Shown: one piece after another, positions 57,798-64,000 of the stretch
How the letters are laid out: each line of letters begins with the position of its first letter
Position numbering within the stretch: the stretch's first letter is position 1
Assembly (NCBI GenBank): GCA_023446155.1
Contig: JAEXIT010000005.1
Location: 62,001-126,000 of the forward strand
Reading direction: 5' to 3'
Length of the DNA: 64,000 nt
Origin: Bacteroidota bacterium
Lineage (GTDB): Bacteria > Bacteroidota > Bacteroidia > Flavobacteriales > Flavobacteriaceae
Translations under genes and position numbers: made by a program
The notes under the pieces: generated by a model
The model's database searches: none
What the model saw: only the letters and a program-made list of their open reading frames with translations
Told to the model about the DNA's origin: nothing

Positions 57798-58856
57798 ATG
57801 ATTGAAACAGATATACTAATTATTGGTGCAGGTCCCACAGGACTTTTTGCCGTTTTCGAAGCCGGACTTTTAAAATTAAAATGCCATATTATCGACGGTC
57901 TTCCACAACCGGGAGGACAATTAACCGAGTTATATCCTAAAAAACCGATTTTTGATATTCCGGGATTTCCATCCGTATTGGCGGGTGATCTGGTGGATAA
58001 CCTGATGGAACAAATCAAACAGTTCCAACCGGGATTTACGTTAAATGAAAAAGCGGAAACCATAGATAAACTGGAAGACGGAACGTTTATTGTAACCACC
58101 GATAAAGGTACGCAACACCACGCAAAAGCAGTAGCGATTGCCGGTGGATTGGGAAGTTTTGAACCGAGAAAACCGATTCTGAAAGATTTGGAGTTTTACG
58201 AACAGGAAGACAAAGGGGTGGAGTATTTCGTAAAAGATCCGGAAAAATTCCGCAATAAAAAAGTAGTGATTTCCGGAGGTGGGGATTCTGCTTTGGATTG
58301 GAGTATCTTTTTGGCAAATGTGGCATCGGAAGTAACTTTGGTACACCGTCGAAACGAATTCCGTGGGGCGTTGGATTCGGTTGAAAAAGTTCAGGAATTA
58401 AAACAAGCTGGAAAAATTCGTTTGATCACACCAGCTGAGGTGGTTGGTTTTAAAGGATCCGAACGTATTGAATCGGTGGATATCGAAATCAATGGCGCCC
58501 GCATGAATGTAGAAACCGATTATTTTATCCCGTTATTTGGATTAACTCCAAAATTGGGAGCGATTGCCAACTGGGGACTTGAAATCGAGAAAAACGCGAT
58601 TAAAGTAAACAACGCATTGGATTATCAAACCAATATCGAAGGCATTTACGCCATTGGCGATATCAATACCTATCCGGGGAAATTAAAACTGATTTTATGT
58701 GGTTTCCACGAAGCAACTTTAATGTGTCAGAGTGTGTTTAACAAACTGAACCCAGGTAAGAAATACGTATTAAAATATACCACCGTGAGCGGTGTCGACG
58801 GTTTTGACGGTACTCGTAAAGAGGCTGAAAAAGCAGTTGTAAAATCAATTGACTAG
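57798..58856 (+). CDS. Ferredoxin-NADP reductase, thioredoxin-reductase-like type
   Basis: A 352-residue flavoprotein: FAD site ILIIGAGPTGLFAVFEAG, NADPH site VVISGGGDSALDWSIFL, and YAIGDINTYPGKLKLIL near the end. The redox CxxC of thioredoxin reductases is absent, as in the FNR2-type enzymes. It transfers electrons between NADPH and ferredoxin; the [2Fe-2S] ferredoxin gene follows after 2 bp. Confidence 0.9.
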   Translation: MIETDILIIGAGPTGLFAVFEAGLLKLKCHIIDGLPQPGGQLTELYPKKPIFDIPGFPSVLAGDLVDNLMEQIKQFQPGFTLNEKAETIDKLEDGTFIVTTDKGTQHHAKAVAIAGGLGSFEPRKPILKDLEFYEQEDKGVEYFVKDPEKFRNKKVVISGGGDSALDWSIFLANVASEVTLVHRRNEFRGALDSVEKVQELKQAGKIRLITPAEVVGFKGSERIESVDIEINGARMNVETDYFIPLFGLTPKLGAIANWGLEIEKNAIKVNNALDYQTNIEGIYAIGDINTYPGKLKLILCGFHEATLMCQSVFNKLNPGKKYVLKYTTVSGVDGFDGTRKEAEKAVVKSID

Positions 58857-58858
58857 CC

Positions 58859-59188
58859 ATGTCTCAGGATGTAACGATAATCATTACAGACCGTGAAGGA
58901 GCGGTTCATGAGGTACAAGCACCTACAGATATGAACATGAATATCATGGAACTGGTGCGGGCCTACGAACTGGCGCCGGAAGGAACCATTGGTATTTGCG
59001 GCGGAATGGCCATGTGTGCGTCCTGCCAGTGTTATATACTCAACGATGTAGACCTGCCGGAAATGAACGATGATGAAGAAGCCATGTTGTCGGAAGCATT
59101 TAATGTAAAAGACAACAGTAGGCTCGGATGTCAGATTCACATCACGGAAGCATTAAACGGACTACAACTGGAATTGGCTCCGGAATAA
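58859..59188 (+). CDS. [2Fe-2S] ferredoxin, adrenodoxin type
   Basis: A 109-residue ferredoxin with cluster ligands C47, C53, C56 and C91 (C-x5-C-x2-C and a late Cys; ICGGMAMCASC, LGCQI). Electron carrier, probably served by the reductase gene just upstream. Terminator follows. Confidence 0.93.
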   Translation: MSQDVTIIITDREGAVHEVQAPTDMNMNIMELVRAYELAPEGTIGICGGMAMCASCQCYILNDVDLPEMNDDEEAMLSEAFNVKDNSRLGCQIHITEALNGLQLELAPE

Positions 59189-59196
59189 TAAATAAT

Positions 59197-59224
59197 AAAG
59201 CGAAGAAAAATCTTCGCTTTTTTT
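59197..59224 (+). terminator. Terminator of the reductase-ferredoxin unit
   Basis: Stem AAAGCGAAGA (59197-59206), loop AAAA, stem TCTTCGCTTT (59211-59220), then TTTT. It separates the redox pair from the polyamine-type cluster. Confidence 0.9.
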
Positions 59225-59290
59225 GTAACATTTTGGAAAGTCTGCCGTATAATCACCATACGCGATAAATTTCCCGAATGGGTATAATTA

Positions 59291-59653
59291 ATGACACAAA
59301 CTTCGTATTCTCCCGGATTACACCAACTTCTGACACTTTCTGTTCCAAACAGTAACAAGCTTACGGCGGCACAGGATTTTGTTCTTTTTACGGACACGAT
59401 ACTACAAAAATACCAACTCGAAAAAGTGGGTGTGGTAGTGCATTCTTTTGAAAATGATAGCTTTACGATCGCTGTCTGCTTAAAAGAATCGCATATCTGC
59501 ATTCATACCTGGCCAGAGTACAACCAGCTCACCATGGATATTTATTTGTGCAATTACCTACAGGATAACACCGCGAAAGTGAAGACTATCGCAAACGATT
59601 ATATCGAATATTTTCAAGCGGATGTTATTAAAAATTTTGAAATTAACAGATAG
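59291..59653 (+). CDS. speD: S-adenosylmethionine decarboxylase-like pyruvoyl enzyme (SpeD family)
   Basis: A 120-residue proenzyme of the bacterial SpeD family. The self-cleavage site is E66-S67 in KESHICIHTWPEY, where S67 would become the pyruvoyl group. H72 and C87 are at +5 and +20, exactly the spacing of the Thermotoga enzyme (S63, H68, C83), so it should be active. Usual product is decarboxylated SAM, the aminopropyl donor of polyamine synthesis; related proteins that decarboxylate ornithine or arginine exist, so substrate is not certain. It heads a packed cluster with the SpeE-like gene at 61304; gap to the next gene is 2 bp. Confidence 0.9.
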   Translation: MTQTSYSPGLHQLLTLSVPNSNKLTAAQDFVLFTDTILQKYQLEKVGVVVHSFENDSFTIAVCLKESHICIHTWPEYNQLTMDIYLCNYLQDNTAKVKTIANDYIEYFQADVIKNFEINR

Positions 59654-59655
59654 AT

Positions 59656-60882
59656 ATGAGAATTACGTGCTATCAATGTGATACCCCTACAGCTATTGAA
59701 GTGCCGTTTCCGGTAAAACAATTTGTCTGTTCCAAGTGTTTTAGTATTTATAAAGCAACAGAAACAGGCGACTTTACCTTTAAAGACAAATACAAATACG
59801 ACAAAGAGATTGGTAGCCTTACACCGGGACTAAAAGGAATACTGGAAGAGGAAGAGTATACCGTTACTGGCGTTGTTGTTAAAGAATATATGAATTACTA
59901 TTGGAGAGAATATGTTCTTGCCTCGGCGACAGCTAAGTTTTTGTATTTATCGGAAGTGAACGGACACTGGATTTTGTTACGGGAAATTCCGGATGATTTT
60001 ATAAAAGGCCATCCCAAAATAATCGATTATAACGATAAGGTTTTTAAGCTGTATGATATTGCAAGGCCGAGAATCGCCGCAGCGGCTGGTTTTTTTGATG
60101 TGAGTTTGCCAACAGGATTGGTAACCATGGCGGAACTTATCGCGCCACCGTATATGATCTCTTTTGAAAAGTTAGAAAAAGAAGAGCGAACGGTTTTTTT
60201 GGGCGAACATATTTCAAAGAAGCAGATAAAACGTATTTTTAAGCCTACGGCAGAATTGCCCAACCGGATTGGTATCGGATTGGTACAACCTTATTTTTTT
60301 AATGTCCGACAATTGGCTTTGATATTGTGTTCGGTTACCTTGTTGATTCTGTTAACGCATTTGTATGTGTATCACGATAAGCAGGAAGAAGTCGTTTTTA
60401 GCAATGATATTTCTTTTAGCGAATACAACAACAAAGAGTATATTTCACCCTCGTTTACACTCGAAGGCGGCGCATCACCACTAACCATTTCCGTGCATTC
60501 CGGAGTGGATAATTCGTGGGCCAATGCACAGGTGGCGTTAGTAAACGAAACGACAAACGAAGAGATCTATGCCAATAAAGATGTCGAATATTATCACGGT
60601 TATTCGGAGGGCGAAAGCTGGTCCGAAGGCGATACATCGGACGATTTTAGTATCTGTGGCGTGAGTGCCGGAAAATACCACTTGGCGATTACGGTTGTAA
60701 AAGCACCGGAAGACCTTAATAATACCGGAATGAGGGTAACAGCAACCTGGAACAAAGCGTCCTATTGGAATATTTGGATGCTGGTTATTATTATGGCCGT
60801 GATGGTGTTAATTGCCTACTTTGGAGAGCTGTATAACGAAACAAAACGATGGAGCGATAGTCCGTATACTCCTTATGAATAA
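59656..60882 (+). CDS. DUF4178 membrane protein with N-terminal zinc ribbon
   Basis: A 408-residue protein. Residues 1-30 hold a zinc-ribbon-like CxxC-x16-CxxC (C5, C8, C25, C28). The DUF4178 domain follows (about 50-150: YTVTGVVVKEYMNYYWREYVL, EVNGHWILLREI). A membrane helix lies near residues 217-237, then an Ig-like extracytoplasmic domain (SPSFTLEGGASPLTISVHSG, VSAGKYHLAITV), and a last helix near the C-terminus. The cytoplasmic zinc/DUF4178 part and the outer domain suggest signal or ligand relay across the membrane. Unknown function; part of the polyamine-type cluster. Confidence 0.85.
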   Translation: MRITCYQCDTPTAIEVPFPVKQFVCSKCFSIYKATETGDFTFKDKYKYDKEIGSLTPGLKGILEEEEYTVTGVVVKEYMNYYWREYVLASATAKFLYLSEVNGHWILLREIPDDFIKGHPKIIDYNDKVFKLYDIARPRIAAAAGFFDVSLPTGLVTMAELIAPPYMISFEKLEKEERTVFLGEHISKKQIKRIFKPTAELPNRIGIGLVQPYFFNVRQLALILCSVTLLILLTHLYVYHDKQEEVVFSNDISFSEYNNKEYISPSFTLEGGASPLTISVHSGVDNSWANAQVALVNETTNEEIYANKDVEYYHGYSEGESWSEGDTSDDFSICGVSAGKYHLAITVVKAPEDLNNTGMRVTATWNKASYWNIWMLVIIMAVMVLIAYFGELYNETKRWSDSPYTPYE

Positions 60883-60887
60883 TAGTG

Positions 60888-61079
60888 ATGACAATGAAAA
60901 ATAACGTGCTGGCGTATATAAAACAAAATAAATGGCCTCTATTATTAGGGGTGATCATTTATGTAGTGTATTTGCAATTTGTAATCGGAGGAAACCGGAT
61001 ATGCGATTGTGCCACAGTGGAAAAATACGGCACGTCAGAATCGCGTACCCATCATGTAAACCGATTTTATCATAAATAA
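60888..61079 (+). CDS. Small single-span membrane protein with a CDC motif
   Basis: A 63-residue protein (GTG at 60885 and ATG at 60888 and 60894 are all possible; I use 60888). One membrane helix (WPLLLGVIIYVVYLQFVIGG), then GNRICDCATVEKYG and a His-rich tail. No known family. It sits 5 bp behind the DUF4178 gene and 16 bp before the DUF350 gene, in a packed cluster, which argues for a real gene. Confidence 0.6.
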   Translation: MTMKNNVLAYIKQNKWPLLLGVIIYVVYLQFVIGGNRICDCATVEKYGTSESRTHHVNRFYHK

Positions 61080-61095
61080 CCAAAAAATAAAAAAT

Positions 61096-61311
61096 ATGGA
61101 TTTTATCAGTACAAAACTTATTTTAAACTCCTTGGTCTTTTCCGTGTTGGGATTGTTGATCTTGTTAGGGTCTTATTTTGTAATCGAAAAACTAACACCA
61201 GAAAATACGTGGAAAGAAATTACCGAAAAAAATAACGTGGCGGTAGCAATTGTGCTGGCGGCTTTCATTATCGGGATTTCAATGATTGTAAGCGCAGCGA
61301 TTCATGGGTAA
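61096..61311 (+). CDS. Short DUF350 membrane protein
   Basis: A 71-residue protein with two membrane helices (LVFSVLGLLILLGSYFVI and VAIVLAAFIIGISMIVSAAI) joined by KNNVAVAIVLAAF, which is a DUF350 unit. Full DUF350 proteins have two such units (~130 residues), so this is a half-length form, possibly working as a dimer. In Enterobacteria a DUF350 protein (YjfL) neighbours polyamine/glutathionylspermidine-like genes. Its last 8 bp overlap the SpeE-like gene. Confidence 0.8.
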   Translation: MDFISTKLILNSLVFSVLGLLILLGSYFVIEKLTPENTWKEITEKNNVAVAIVLAAFIIGISMIVSAAIHG

Positions 61312-62821
61312 AAAATTCCTCCGATTTGAATTTTTATTGCTTATCGCCGTTTTTACAATTGCGACCTGTGGATTGGTATACGAACTCGTGGCCGGTACAC
61401 TGGCGAGTTACCTGTTAGGGGATTCCGTAAAACAGTTTTCGTTGATTATTGGTGTATACCTGTTTTCAATGGGGATTGGGTCGTATTTCTCAAAATTCAT
61501 TACCAAAAAACTGCTGGACACCTTTGTCGAAATCGAAATATTGGTGGGCTTAGTAGGCGGTTTAAGTTCGGTAGTGCTATTTCTTTTATTCGAAAGTGTC
61601 GATTATTTTCAGTTTATCCTGTACCTGCTGGTGTTTACCACCGGCTGTTTGGTGGGACTGGAAATTCCGCTGCTGATGAACATACTGAAAGATCGGGTGG
61701 CCTTCCGCGATCTGGTATCCAATGTGTTTACGTTCGATTATATCGGGGCACTATTGGCTTCGATATTGTTCCCTCTGGTATTGGTGCCACAGTTGGGCGT
61801 GATGCGAACTTCTTTGTTTTTTGGTATGATCAATATTGGAATTGCAATTGGGTTGTGTTTTCTGCTTAAAAAAGAATTAAACCGACCATTTGTTTTAAAA
61901 ACAAAAGCAATCGCTTCGTTTTTGTTTTTGTTGCTTGTTTTTATATTTTCGGAAGCTATTTTGTCCTTTTCGGAGGGGAAATTGTATGGAGAAAATATTG
62001 TTTATACGAGCTCGACGCCTTACCAGCGAATCGTACTGACGCATAATAAAAGTGATTATCGTTTGTATCTTAATAATAACCTTCAGTTTAGCTCGGCCGA
62101 CGAGTACCGTTACCACGAAGCTCTGGTACATCCGGTAATGGCTGCTGCCAAAAAAGTAGATCATGTATTGGTTTTGGGTGGCGGTGATGGTTTGGCCGTT
62201 CGGGAGATACTGAAATATAAAGAAGTGAAGAGTATTACTTTGGTCGATCTGGACGAAGGAATGACAAAACTGTTTCAAACCAATACGATTCTAACCGGTT
62301 TTAATCAAAATTCCTTAACCGATTCGAAAGTAAAGGTGATCAATCAGGATGCCTATATCTGGGCTAAAAACTGTCCGCAAAAATTTGATGTGGCCATTAT
62401 CGACTTTCCCGATCCGTCGAATTATAGTCTTGGGAAATTGTATTCGCTTAATTTTTACAAATCGTTAGAAACGATTTTAACTCCCGAGGCTTTTGTTGTG
62501 GTTCAAACTACATCCCCATATTTTGCACCGAAGTCATTTTGGTGTATCAATAAGACGATAAATGAAATTTTTCCAAAGGTGGACGCCTATCATGCCTATG
62601 TGCCGTCATTCGGTGAATGGGGCTATACCATTGCAACGCTTAATCCGCAGGCTACGTTTGCCACTGTAAACAGGAAAGTCGAAGGATTGCGATTTTACAA
62701 TTATCAGTTTGATAAGTTTAATTTTTTTTCCAAAGATATGGTTTCCAATAACGTGGAGATTAATCGTCTGGACAATCAGATCTTAGTGCGCTATTTCGAT
62801 GAAGAGTGGGGAAAATTATAA
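61304..62821 (+). CDS. Membrane-anchored spermidine synthase-like protein
   Basis: A 505-residue protein. Residues 1-205 hold about seven membrane helices; residues ~230-505 are an aminopropyltransferase domain: HVLVLGGGDGLAVREIL (SAM-type binding), TLVDLDEGM, INQDAYIWAKN, and IIDFPDPSNYSLGKLYSLNFYKSL with the catalytic Asp of the DxxDP type. It likely moves an aminopropyl group from decarboxylated SAM to an amine, possibly at or across the membrane. Start overlaps DUF350 by 8 bp; stop overlaps the flavoenzyme by 23 bp. The amine acceptor is unknown. Confidence 0.88.
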   Translation: MGKKFLRFEFLLLIAVFTIATCGLVYELVAGTLASYLLGDSVKQFSLIIGVYLFSMGIGSYFSKFITKKLLDTFVEIEILVGLVGGLSSVVLFLLFESVDYFQFILYLLVFTTGCLVGLEIPLLMNILKDRVAFRDLVSNVFTFDYIGALLASILFPLVLVPQLGVMRTSLFFGMINIGIAIGLCFLLKKELNRPFVLKTKAIASFLFLLLVFIFSEAILSFSEGKLYGENIVYTSSTPYQRIVLTHNKSDYRLYLNNNLQFSSADEYRYHEALVHPVMAAAKKVDHVLVLGGGDGLAVREILKYKEVKSITLVDLDEGMTKLFQTNTILTGFNQNSLTDSKVKVINQDAYIWAKNCPQKFDVAIIDFPDPSNYSLGKLYSLNFYKSLETILTPEAFVVVQTTSPYFAPKSFWCINKTINEIFPKVDAYHAYVPSFGEWGYTIATLNPQATFATVNRKVEGLRFYNYQFDKFNFFSKDMVSNNVEINRLDNQILVRYFDEEWGKL

Positions 62822-64000
62822 ATCAAGACGTACTTTTTTAAAAGGTATCGCTGCATCATTGCTGTTGATTCCGCTGGCGCAATCCTGTAAAGAGAAAGTT
62901 CTGAAGATGGCGATCCGCTTGTCGGGAACCAATCATATACTGGGGCATCGTTTATGGACAAAAAACTTTCCGAAGCCAACTCGGGAGATCCGTATTCCAT
63001 ACCTGATTGTAGGGGGTGGAATTACCGGTCTTAGCGCGGCACGACAACTTCATAAAAAAGGAATTTCCGATTTTTTACTGGTTGAGATGGAAGACCATTT
63101 GGGAGGTAATTCGTCCAATGGCGAAAACCGGTATTCGAAATATCCATTGGGAGCACATTACCTTCCGTTGCCCAATTTTCAGGATAAAGAACTGCTGCAA
63201 TTTCTGGAAGAAACCAAAATAATTACCGGATATGATGCCAAAGGTTTTCCGGTATTCGATGAAGAACAGCTGACTTTTTCGCCTCAGGAGCGGCTGTATT
63301 ATAAAAACAGCTGGCAGGAAGGCTTGGTACCGCGATTGGGAATGACCAATGCGGAAGAAGAACAGTTTGAGCGGTTTTTTGATAAAATGGCGTTTTTTAG
63401 AAATGCAAAAGGATCGGATGGTGCCTATTTGTTCGATATCCCCTTAGCCCTTTCGTCTACCGATACTGAAACAAGAGCCTTGGATACGATTACCATGCAG
63501 GAGTGGATGGAACGCAACGGATTTACAACGGATGTGTTGCGGTATTATGTCGACTATTGTTGCCGGGACGATTACGGTTTGGGCGTTGCCTACGTTTCGG
63601 CCTGGGCGGGAATTCATTATTTCTGTGGTCGCAAACACGATGCTACAGCCGATAAAAAAGAAAACGTACTCACCTGGGCGGAAGGAAATGCCAGGCTGGC
63701 GTCGCATTTGAAAAAATACACCGATCAGAAAATAGTAAAAAAGCATCTGGTATATCAGGTGGAAACCCGTAACGATACCGTTGCTGTTACAGCATTCGAC
63801 AATGAAAAACAGGAATCGGTTACCATTATAGCCGATCGGGTACTTTTGGCTACACCACAATTTATAAATCAGTATTTGCTCACCGGAAGAAAGGAATTTT
63901 CCAAAGCATTTCACTATGCGCCTTGGTTACTGGCGACGATAACGGTTGCGGAATTAACCGATAATCAGAGTTATCCATTGTGCTGGGACAACGTGATACA
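62799..64000 (+). CDS. Tat-exported flavin oxidoreductase (amine-oxidase-like), partial
   Basis: An open frame from ATG at 62799 to the right edge, 400 codons, continuing outside. It starts with a Tat motif S-R-R-T-F-L-K (residues 9-15), a hydrophobic stretch and a lipobox ending in C30 (LAQSC), so it should be exported folded and lipidated. Then comes an FAD-binding GGGITGLSAARQL with the second glycine E...GG (MEDHLGGNSS), as in amine oxidases and phytoene-desaturase-like enzymes. It overlaps the SpeE-like gene by 23 bp, so they are coupled. Oxidation of a polyamine-type product is a fair guess, not shown. Confidence 0.85.
   Translation, partial: MKSGENYKSRRTFLKGIAASLLLIPLAQSCKEKVLKMAIRLSGTNHILGHRLWTKNFPKPTREIRIPYLIVGGGITGLSAARQLHKKGISDFLLVEMEDHLGGNSSNGENRYSKYPLGAHYLPLPNFQDKELLQFLEETKIITGYDAKGFPVFDEEQLTFSPQERLYYKNSWQEGLVPRLGMTNAEEEQFERFFDKMAFFRNAKGSDGAYLFDIPLALSSTDTETRALDTITMQEWMERNGFTTDVLRYYVDYCCRDDYGLGVAYVSAWAGIHYFCGRKHDATADKKENVLTWAEGNARLASHLKKYTDQKIVKKHLVYQVETRNDTVAVTAFDNEKQESVTIIADRVLLATPQFINQYLLTGRKEFSKAFHYAPWLLATITVAELTDNQSYPLCWDNVI

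Noticed and set aside
1..64000. tRNA genes, CRISPR arrays and insertion sequences
   Set aside because: I looked at all gaps for cloverleaf ends with CCA-type context, for short regular repeats and for transposase motifs and saw none that holds.

Overview
The window looks like a chromosome segment from the Flavobacteriaceae (Bacteroidota), most probably a Flavobacterium-like organism. The evidence is four proteins with type IX secretion (T9SS) C-terminal sorting domains, repeated TAnnTTTG promoter elements (the known -7 box of this phylum), a TonB-dependent receptor with a CarboxypepD_reg-like N-terminus, DUF3098/DUF4271/DUF4296 genes typical of the group, and housekeeping genes in a flavobacterial order. 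No rRNA, tRNA, CRISPR array, insertion sequence or prophage was recognised.

Layout. (1) 1-3673 is an AT-rich accessory island: at least three toxin C-terminus/immunity pairs, each introduced by a copy of one ~200 bp pre-toxin repeat, plus remnants of further cassettes at both ends. It looks like the tail of a polymorphic-toxin locus whose full-length gene would lie to the left. The island stops abruptly at a backbone TPR gene. (2) 3638-10763 holds a T9SS cargo protein and a signalling group: a TPR histidine kinase, a small lipoprotein, a LytTR regulator whose phospho-acceptor Asp is replaced by Glu, a NarL-like regulator, and an outer-membrane barrel. (3) 10758-35382 is mostly core: rpoN, asnS, frr, pyrH, truB, uppP, ftsX, leuS, an Lrp regulator with a saccharopine dehydrogenase-like gene, pckA, hemD, a dolichol-phosphate-mannose synthase-like transferase, dihydroorotase and tyrS. 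(4) 35416-45887 holds a LuxE-like protein, three tandem T9SS-CTD proteins (one almost only a sorting domain), a beta-helix-like lipoprotein, a TonB receptor, and a divergent PhoB/PhoR-type two-component pair behind paired TTAACA motifs. (5) 46126-55915 holds trmB, a LysE exporter, an alkyltransferase-like protein, and an NtrB/NtrC-type pair divergent from a MacAB-like efflux operon with a sigma-54-like promoter and palindromic candidate activator sites; rpoN is in the same window. (6) 56254-59188 is a redox/Fe-S group: Mrp ATPase, NifU-like scaffold, ferredoxin-NADP reductase-like flavoprotein and [2Fe-2S] ferredoxin. (7) 59291 to the right edge is a tightly packed polyamine-type membrane cluster: SpeD-like decarboxylase, zinc-ribbon/DUF4178 membrane protein, a 63-residue membrane peptide, a half-length DUF350 protein, a 7-TM spermidine-synthase-like protein, and a Tat-exported flavin oxidoreductase lipoprotein cut by the window edge.

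The two most interesting systems are the toxin/immunity cassette array on the left and the polyamine-membrane cluster on the right. In the latter, decarboxylated-SAM production, a membrane-anchored aminopropyltransferase and an exported amine-oxidase-like flavoenzyme are translationally packed with membrane proteins of unknown function. All functional statements come from reading motifs and gene order; no database search was run.
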